A stretch of 44,874 nt of DNA from positions 1 through 44,874 of the forward strand of contig NZ_REFV01000021.1 in assembly GCF_003688895.1 (NCBI RefSeq). The letters run 5' to 3'. The notes beneath the pieces were generated by a model, which did not search any database, was not told where the DNA came from, and saw only the letters and a list, made by a program, of their open reading frames with translations. Both the position numbers and the translations under genes were made by a program. This DNA is from Dokdonia sinensis (GTDB lineage Bacteria; Bacteroidota; Bacteroidia; Flavobacteriales; Flavobacteriaceae). How positions within the stretch are numbered: the stretch's first letter is position 1; each line of letters opens with the position of its first letter. Of this stretch, positions 39,818-44,874 are shown one piece after another.

Positions 39818-40853
39818 AAATAAAGTGATGGGTCCTGAGGAAGAGGGAGACGACGAATTGTATGAGCATTATAGTTTTACCGCAAGCAAAGGACAGGAAC
39901 CTTTGCGCGTGGATAAGTTCCTGATGAACTTTGTCGAAAATGCTACCCGAAATAAAATACAGAAAGCTGCAAAAAACGGAAGCATACAAGTAAATGACGT
40001 TGTTGTAAAACAAAATTACAAAGTCAAAGCTGGAGATGTAGTGCGCGCTTTATTTGAATACCCAAAACCTGAGAACCTTCTCACGCCACAGAATATCCCA
40101 CTAGATATTGTTTATGAAGATGATACGTTACTCGTGGTAAACAAGCCGGCGGGAATGGTGGTTCATCCTGGTCACGGGAATTATGATGGGACGCTCATTA
40201 ATGGTCTCATTTACCACTTTGACAATCTGCCTAACAACAGTAGTGAGCGCCCAGGACTCGTACACCGCATAGATAAAGACACTTCTGGCCTGCTGGTGAT
40301 TGCCAAAACCGAACACGCCATGGCACATCTATCCAAGCAATTCTTTAATAAAACCACGGAGCGGGAATATGTCGCTATCGTTTGGGGAAATGTAGTGGAC
40401 GATGAAGGTACGATTGAAGGCAATATAGGACGGCATCCTAAAAACAGATTACAGAATACAGTTTTCTTTGGCGATGAGGCTGATAATGGAAAACCTGCGG
40501 TTACACACTATAAAGTCATTGAACGTTTGGGCTATGTAACGTTAGTGTCCTGCAAATTGGAAACTGGTCGAACTCACCAGATACGGGTGCATATGAAACA
40601 CATAGGTCACACACTTTTTAACGATGAGCGCTACGGTGGAGATGCCATCTTAAAAGGAACCTCGTTTACTAAATACAAACAGTTTGTAGATAATTGTCTT
40701 AAAGTGCTCCCGAGACAAGCCCTACACGCCAAAACTTTAGGCTTCGTACATCCTATTTCTGGAGAATACAAACGTTTTGAGACCGAAATCCCAGAAGATA
40801 TGACGGCTTGTATTGAGAAATGGCGTAATTATGCTACGCACGTGCAGGAGTAA
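39810..40853 (+). CDS. 23S rRNA pseudouridine synthase, RluD/RluA family
   Basis: 347 aa. It has an N-terminal S4 RNA-binding domain (RVDKFLMNFVENATRNKIQKAAKNGSI) and a catalytic domain with the HRIDKDTSGLLVIAK motif carrying the catalytic Asp, LETGRTHQIRVH and ALHAKTLGFVHP. It isomerises uridines of large-subunit rRNA, in E. coli RluD those of helix 69. I chose ATG 39810 (MDENKVMGPEEE), which overlaps the PASTA stop (ATGGATGA). Positional class RluD is likely but not proven. Confidence 0.92.
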   Translation: MDENKVMGPEEEGDDELYEHYSFTASKGQEPLRVDKFLMNFVENATRNKIQKAAKNGSIQVNDVVVKQNYKVKAGDVVRALFEYPKPENLLTPQNIPLDIVYEDDTLLVVNKPAGMVVHPGHGNYDGTLINGLIYHFDNLPNNSSERPGLVHRIDKDTSGLLVIAKTEHAMAHLSKQFFNKTTEREYVAIVWGNVVDDEGTIEGNIGRHPKNRLQNTVFFGDEADNGKPAVTHYKVIERLGYVTLVSCKLETGRTHQIRVHMKHIGHTLFNDERYGGDAILKGTSFTKYKQFVDNCLKVLPRQALHAKTLGFVHPISGEYKRFETEIPEDMTACIEKWRNYATHVQE

Positions 40854-40933
40854 TTAAATATTTCTGTTGTATTTCATTAGTTAATGGTCAAGACAATTAG
40901 ACGTAGTTTTTATATAATGTATCTATTAATAAA

Positions 40934-41446
40934 TTGAAAAAAGTCACTTACACATTCTTTTTAATTGCGTTTGGATTTAGAATTTCAGCTCAAAATTGGA
41001 AGATTAACCCTGATATTCAAGTTGACTCAACCATAATAAAGATTAAAAAATCAAATTTTGAATACTTTGCTTATAGTTCGTATGACAATGGTAAATCTGA
41101 TTCACTAGTTGTGGTAATAGGATCTGTTGGTACGAGCGTTACTGCATTTGGTATTAATTTACAGGAGAAACCAGAAGCATATATTACCCTCTACTCTGAC
41201 TACCCTGAATATAATGGAAAAAATATCTTAAACGTAGAGTTTGAGTTTTACGATTTAGAAATTAACAGCAGTAAATTTGAGAAAGGTGATCAAATAATGG
41301 GAAGAATCTCAGGTAAATCAAAACCGATCATAAATGATTCAAAAGAAAGTTATATTGAAATTGAGGGAGAATTTAATCATCGAATTGGAAAAATAATGAT
41401 TAAGAGAGAGGCAAAGGAAAAATATAGAATAATCGATGATCATTAA
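40934..41446 (+). CDS. uncharacterised secreted protein
   Basis: A 170-aa frame beginning with TTG. It has a signal peptide (KKVTYTFFLIAFGFRISAQ) and a polar, beta-rich mature part with no cysteines that suggest disulfides. I recognise no domain. Base composition is more AT-rich than its neighbours. Upstream is an 80-nt gap; downstream, a terminator. The TTG start and AT-richness leave some doubt, but the signal peptide is convincing. Confidence 0.6.
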   Translation: MKKVTYTFFLIAFGFRISAQNWKINPDIQVDSTIIKIKKSNFEYFAYSSYDNGKSDSLVVVIGSVGTSVTAFGINLQEKPEAYITLYSDYPEYNGKNILNVEFEFYDLEINSSKFEKGDQIMGRISGKSKPIINDSKESYIEIEGEFNHRIGKIMIKREAKEKYRIIDDH

Positions 41447-41515
41447 GAGCTACATAATAAAATATGTAACAATTACTACTAATTGTATCTTGACCATTTC
41501 AAAATGAATAGAGAT

Positions 41516-41546
41516 AAAGCCAGAACAAATAAAAGTTCTGGCTTTT
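41516..41546 (+). terminator. terminator after the secreted protein gene
   Basis: AAAGCCAGAAC-AAATAAAA-GTTCTGGCTTTTT, about 70 nt past the stop. It may also catch the convergent rny transcript. Confidence 0.75.
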
Positions 41547-41561
41547 TATATTTCCAATAAA

Positions 41562-41598
41562 CCTTTCGCGATACGCTGAAGACGTATTTATAAAAAGT
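41562..41598. repeat. composite repeat with CTGAAGACGTATTTATAA insert
   Basis: CCTTTCGCG and AAAGTG flank a 23-nt insert (41571-41593) almost identical to those at 23811-23833 and 44558-44580. It lies just beyond the rny stop. Confidence 0.85.
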
Positions 41599-41607
41599 GA
41601 AACAATT

Positions 41608-43173
41608 CTACTTCGCAATATTCACCGCACGTGTCTCACGTATTACGGTTACTTTTACTTGCCCTGGGTAGGTCATATCGGTTTGAATTTTCTGCGAAAT
41701 CTCGAAGGATAATGCTCCTGCTTTATCATCACTCACTTTCTCACTCTCGACAATTACTCGGAGTTCGCGACCGGCTTGTATGGCGTACGCCTTCTGTACT
41801 CCCTGGAAGCCAAAAGCAATATCCTCTAGATCCTTTAAACGCTGGATGTATGAATCTAATACCTGACGTCTCGCCCCTGGACGTGCACCGCTTATGGCGT
41901 CACATACCTGAACTATAGGAGATAGTAAACTCGTCATTTCTATTTCATCGTGGTGCGCTCCTATGGCGTTGCATACTTCTGGTTTTTCGCCATATTTCTC
42001 TGCCCACTGCATTCCTAGGATTGCGTGAGGGGTTTCTGTATCTGTTTCTGGTACTTTTCCTATATCGTGCAATAATCCCGCGCGACGCGCTAGCTTTGCA
42101 TTTACGCCAAGTTCTGCAGCCATAACGCTACAAAGCTTTGCCACTTCCCTACTGTGTTGTAAGAGGTTCTGACCGTATGAGGAACGATATTTCATCCTTC
42201 CTACGGCCTTTATAAGTTCTGGATGTAACCCGTGAATCCCTAAATCAATTACGGTGCGTTTACCTACCTCAACAATTTCTTGCTCGATTTGCTTAGTCGT
42301 TTTATTTACAACTTCCTCAATACGTGCAGGGTGAATACGTCCATCAGTCACTAATTTGTGCAAAGATAATCGTGCAACCTCACGACGTACGCTGTCAAAA
42401 CAAGAAAGGATAATCGCCTCTGGGGTATCATCTACAATGATCTCTACGCCCGTTGCTGCTTCAATGGCGCGTATATTACGTCCCTCACGGCCTATGATAC
42501 GACCTTTTACATCGTCACTTTCTAAGTTAAATACAGAGACACAGTTTTCGACTGCCTCCTCTGTTCCGATACGTTGTATGGTGTTTATGATTATTTTCTT
42601 TGCTTCTTGCTCTGCCGTCATTTTTGCCTCTTCCATTGCGGTCTGGATGTGTGCCATCGCATCTGTTTTAGCCTGATCTTTTAGCGTTTCTACGAGTTGT
42701 GATTTTGCTTCTTCGGCAGAGAGTCCCGAGATTACTTCGAGCTGTTTTACAGAGCTAGCGTGCATTTTCTCAGCTTCGGCAGTTTTCTTGTCTACGTATT
42801 CTAGACGCTTATCGTAATCCTTAAGCTTGTCTTCTAAGGACTGGTTGAGTTTTTTATTTCGCGAAAGCTCACTACTCACCTGTGACTCTTTATCCCGTAC
42901 ACGCTTTTCTGACTCTGATATTTTCTTGTCACGGCTCAAGATGACCTTCTCGTGCTCAGATTTGAGCTCGATAAATTTTTCTTTGGCCTGTAGTATCTTA
43001 TCTTTTTTGAGTGCTTCTCCTTCTGACTTTGCTTCTTTAAGAATGCCTTGGGCACTTTTCTTTGCGCGTTGTATGAGTTTTGAGGCGTTGTTGCGTTCTA
43101 GCAACTTTGCTGCAAGAAAGCCTATTGCTAGTGCAATCACACCTACAATAAACAAGAGTGCGGTATGTTCCAT
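41608..43173 (-). CDS. rny: ribonuclease Y
   Basis: 521 aa membrane-anchored endoribonuclease that starts mRNA decay. An N-terminal transmembrane helix ([20 protein letters not shown]) is followed by a long charged coiled coil to about residue 190. The KH domain ([31 protein letters not shown]) and the HD domain with [10 protein letters not shown] and AHHDEIE follow. ATG 43173 (MEHTALLF) puts the anchor at the N-terminus; a farther in-frame start at 43236 is unlikely. A palindrome-like stretch at 42857-42869 encodes ELSRNK in the coiled coil. Confidence 0.96.
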   Translation of the reverse strand: MEHTALLFIVGVIALAIGFLAAKLLERNNASKLIQRAKKSAQGILKEAKSEGEALKKDKILQAKEKFIELKSEHEKVILSRDKKISESEKRVRDKESQVSSELSRNKKLNQSLEDKLKDYDKRLEYVDKKTAEAEKMHASSVKQLEVISGLSAEEAKSQLVETLKDQAKTDAMAHIQTAMEEAKMTAEQEAKKIIINTIQRIGTEEAVENCVSVFNLESDDVKGRIIGREGRNIRAIEAATGVEIIVDDTPEAIILSCFDSVRREVARLSLHKLVTDGRIHPARIEEVVNKTTKQIEQEIVEVGKRTVIDLGIHGLHPELIKAVGRMKYRSSYGQNLLQHSREVAKLCSVMAAELGVNAKLARRAGLLHDIGKVPETDTETPHAILGMQWAEKYGEKPEVCNAIGAHHDEIEMTSLLSPIVQVCDAISGARPGARRQVLDSYIQRLKDLEDIAFGFQGVQKAYAIQAGRELRVIVESEKVSDDKAGALSFEISQKIQTDMTYPGQVKVTVIRETRAVNIAK

Positions 43174-43328
43174 AATTAAGTTAAGTATTAAGACGCCCTT
43201 CGGCGATCTAGTGGTTGATGGTGTGGTATTACCCACAAAGCAACTCGCTATGAGTGCTTTTTTAATATTCGTCTAATGACGAGGGTTTTAGATATAGCAA
43301 TTATTTTACGTAGTTGCATTATCTAAAA

Positions 43329-43622
43329 GATCCTGACCTGCGTCGGGAATTGTCTGACCAGCGCATCATTAAAAAGCATTAGTCTTACAAATGGATCCCG
43401 ACCTGCGTCGGGATTTGTTCGACCAGCACTTTATTAAGAACTTCGATCTTACAAATAGATCCCGACCTGCTTCGGGATTTGTTCGACCAGCGCATCATTA
43501 AAAAGCATTAGTCTTACAAATGGATCCCGACCTGCGTCGGGATTTGTTCGACCAGCGCATCATTAAAAAGCATTAGTCTTACAAATGGATCCCGACCTGC
43601 GTCGGGATTTGTTCGACCAGCA
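43329..43622. repeat. tandem repeat, five units of 64-65 bp
   Basis: Units begin GATCC(C/T)GACC at 43329, 43394, 43458, 43523 and 43588; the last is cut short. Each has the hairpin ATCCCGAC-CTGC-GTCGGGAT, then TTGTTCGACCAGC and an AT-rich tail ending CTTACAAAT. Units 2, 4 and 5 are nearly identical; units 1 and 3 differ. The array lies between rny and the 6S RNA gene and fills most of that 490-bp gap. Confidence 0.9.
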
Positions 43623-43664
43623 GTATTATGTGCGCCCTGCGGGCTTCATAGTACTGGGTCTCAC

Positions 43665-43843
43665 AAAAAAAAGCCTGCATTAGTCTGGGTTCTGTATAAA
43701 CTCCTAAAAAAAGGATTTGAGCTATAAGGCTGATCAAGAGTCCCTCTACCTAGTCAAGCTAGTAAGGGCGTTCTTTTACAGTCTAGAGTCGCTCGGTTAT
43801 AAAATAACTGTTGAGTTTATCAAAAAAATAACCAATGCAGGCA
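43665..43843 (-). ncRNA. ssrS: 6S RNA (flavobacterial type)
   Basis: Minus-strand transcript about 175 nt long, folding into a rod. The ends GCCTGCATT (43834-43842, read on minus) and AATGCAGGC (43673-43681) pair. A second stem, ATAAACTC/GAGTTTAT (43813-43820 with 43696-43703), follows inside. The middle is a large purine/pyrimidine-mixed bulge, as in 6S RNA. The 3' strand runs straight into eight T residues. It lies about 30 nt downstream of zapA, the same neighbour that 6S RNA has in gammaproteobacteria. 6S RNA binds the housekeeping RNA polymerase in stationary phase. The call rests on structure and context. Confidence 0.75.
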
Positions 43844-43872
43844 GTAATATGCTTGTTGTATGTAAAGAACGT

Positions 43873-44163
43873 CTATGTTAAGCTCTGTTCGAGTAATTCT
43901 GACAGCCGTTGTAATCTGGCTGCTGTTTTTTCACTTACAGAGTCTTCATCTATAGTTTTTTGGGTAACCTGAGAGGCAAATTGTAAGGCACACATGGCCA
44001 GTACATCTTGCTTATCTCTAACGGCGTAACTCTGCTCAAATTGCTTGACCATTGCTTCTATATCCTTTGTTGCCTTGCGCAACCCCTCTTCTTGGGCAGG
44101 ATTTATCGTGAGCGGATACACTCGATCTGCAATAGACAACTTGATTTTGAGCTTGTCTGCCAT
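43873..44163 (-). CDS. zapA: cell division protein ZapA
   Basis: 96 aa; bundles FtsZ filaments at the division site. It has the N-terminal LSIADRVYPLTINPAQEEGLRKATKDIEAMV beta-alpha domain and a C-terminal coiled coil (SEKTAARLQRLSELLEQ). It starts 6 nt after a small coiled-coil gene and precedes the 6S RNA. Confidence 0.9.
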   Translation of the reverse strand: MADKLKIKLSIADRVYPLTINPAQEEGLRKATKDIEAMVKQFEQSYAVRDKQDVLAMCALQFASQVTQKTIDEDSVSEKTAARLQRLSELLEQSLT

Positions 44164-44169
44164 AAAATA

Positions 44170-44460
44170 TTATTCTGCAAGGGATGCGATACACGCATCT
44201 ATCTCACGTACTAAAGCGTTTATCTTCAGTTTGGTTTCCCGTTTGTAATCATTACTGCCTAGTAGTGCATTTGCGGTTTTGAGCGTCTTGATCTGTCCTT
44301 CGTGTGTTTCGACGATTGCTTTAAGTTGTTTGTTCTCCTGTTGCGTGGCGGTAAGTTCTTGTTCTAAAACTACCCGCATTTGCTTCACATCTTCGTATTT
44401 TTTCAACAAAGCAGCGATTCTAATTTCCAGTGAATCAACAACTTCAGAAAGAGAACTCAT
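44170..44460 (-). CDS. small coiled-coil protein upstream of zapA
   Basis: 96 aa from ATG 44460 (MSSLSEVVDSLEI), nearly all alpha-helical coiled coil with heptads (IAALLKKYEDVKQMRVVLEQEL, ENKQLKAIVETHEGQIKTLK) and a C-terminal INALVREIDACIASL helix. By size, shape and place it recalls ZapB-type ZapA partners, but no sequence identity is claimed. Translation is probably coupled to zapA. Confidence 0.7.
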   Translation of the reverse strand: MSSLSEVVDSLEIRIAALLKKYEDVKQMRVVLEQELTATQQENKQLKAIVETHEGQIKTLKTANALLGSNDYKRETKLKINALVREIDACIASLAE

Positions 44461-44551
44461 AACACAAGTGCATTTACTACGTCTCACAAAGTTAACGTTT
44501 CATTAATATTCTAGCAATGGATACAGGTTAAAATTTAAAGGATGTTTTTTA

Positions 44552-44590
44552 CGCTTTTTATAAATACGTCTTCAGCTTATCGCGAAAAAG
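44552..44590. repeat. composite repeat (inverted copy) with CTGAAGACGTATTTATAA insert
   Basis: Read on the minus strand: CTTTTTCGCG, then the 23-nt insert (44558-44580), then AAAGCG. Third copy of this insert in the window, in the opposite orientation to the other two. Confidence 0.85.
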
Positions 44591-44747
44591 GTTACAGCCC
44601 CATTGTAATCTGTTGAACATAAATATTATGAGGCTCTCAGATTTGTCTATAGTTCTATCTGTTACCTCTAAATTTACATCCTTGGCTCCACATCAACTTC
44701 CTTCTATTAATTAGATAGTAATTTTAGATTTCTGGTTTCAGTCTTGG

Positions 44748-44874
44748 TGTAGACTTCCCCATAAATAGGACAGTTACTAATTCGAATTTACTAACTTTAA
44801 ATTCAAACTGTCATTATGAAAAGCAGCAAATTTAGTGAGAGTCAGATTATCAAAGCTCTCAAAGAAAATGAACA
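44748..44874 (+). mobile_element. left end of an IS3-family insertion sequence (cut by window edge)
   Basis: A TGTAGACTTCCCCATAAATA-type end with GGACAG lies 68 nt before a transposase orfA start, as in IS3-family elements. The start of the inverted repeat at 44748 is estimated by its TG. Confidence 0.65.
44816..44874 (+). CDS. IS3-family transposase OrfA, N-terminal fragment
   Basis: The frame reads MKSSKFSESQIIKALKENE and continues past the window. KFSESQIIKAL is the start of the HTH domain of IS3-type OrfA, which binds the element ends. Only 19 residues are visible. Confidence 0.8.
   Translation, partial: MKSSKFSESQIIKALKENE

Noticed and set aside
43174-43328. Possible N-terminal extension of RNase Y
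   Set aside because: It would place polar residues before the membrane anchor; the family starts directly before the transmembrane helix at ATG 43173.
43329-43622. Possible CRISPR array
   Set aside because: The whole 64-65-bp unit is repeated, with no unique spacers between conserved repeats and no cas genes nearby; it is a plain tandem repeat.

Overview
The window is about 45 kb of a low-GC chromosome from a member of the Bacteroidota, most likely a marine Flavobacteriaceae of the Dokdonia/Krokinobacter type. This is inferred from TAnnTTTG-type -7 promoter boxes, a type IX secretion sorting domain, a tmRNA tag ending in YALAA, a 6S RNA beside zapA, flavobacterial gene neighbourhoods (coaD-ddl-PASTA-rluD; dnaJ-grpE) and many copies of the palindrome CGCTTTCGCGAAAGCG. 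No organism-level marker such as 16S rRNA is present, so the genus is a guess.

Layout. 1-6.6 kb: MATE exporter, a DUF1801-like protein, a secreted M28 peptidase overlapping a PPK2 polyphosphate kinase, a type IX-secreted protein and the last gene of the next operon. 5.4-10.7 kb: five tightly packed minus-strand genes (NatA/NatB-like ABC exporter, MscS channel, outer-membrane barrel, NtrC-like regulator without a DNA-binding domain). 11-12.7 kb: dnaJ-grpE. 13-18.8 kb: YceI lipoprotein, TIGR01777 epimerase, a lysine-ketoglutarate-reductase-like oxidoreductase, tmRNA with a duplicated 3' end, a zincless Nei-type glycosylase and EcsC. 19-20.3 kb: 3D-domain lipoprotein and a membrane TrkA-C protein. 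20.4-23 kb: a four-gene cluster with two contractile-tail tube proteins, a short tape-measure C-terminal domain and an unknown 344-aa protein, with no sheath, baseplate or ATPase. 23.3-27.4 kb: sulfur/thiol genes (CstB-like persulfide dioxygenase-rhodanese, two rhodaneses, a redoxin, a TlpA-like lipoprotein). 27.5-28.6 kb: MarR-YceI operon with a visible operator. 28.7-36.6 kb: the complete trp operon E-G-D-C-F-B-A, preceded by an attenuator with a Trp-Trp-Trp leader peptide and interrupted by a lipoprotein gene, a 158-bp inverted-repeat element and a GIY-YIG nuclease gene flanked by inverted repeats. 37.4-40.9 kb: a small protein, coaD, ddl, a PASTA protein and rluD. 41-44.5 kb: a secreted protein, rny, a tandem repeat, 6S RNA, zapA and a coiled-coil protein. 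The right edge cuts into an IS3-family element.

The most distinctive feature is a layered system of short dispersed palindromes. The 16-bp palindrome occurs in genes and between genes, where it encodes AFAKA or LSRK(R) depending on frame. In five places it is split at the same point (TTTCGCG^AAAG) by 21-23-nt inserts of at least three unrelated sequences. Other palindromic repeats sit in frame inside trpG, trpF and ddl and appear to have lengthened those proteins. With the GIY-YIG element and the 158-bp element in the trp operon, this suggests active short-repeat mobility.
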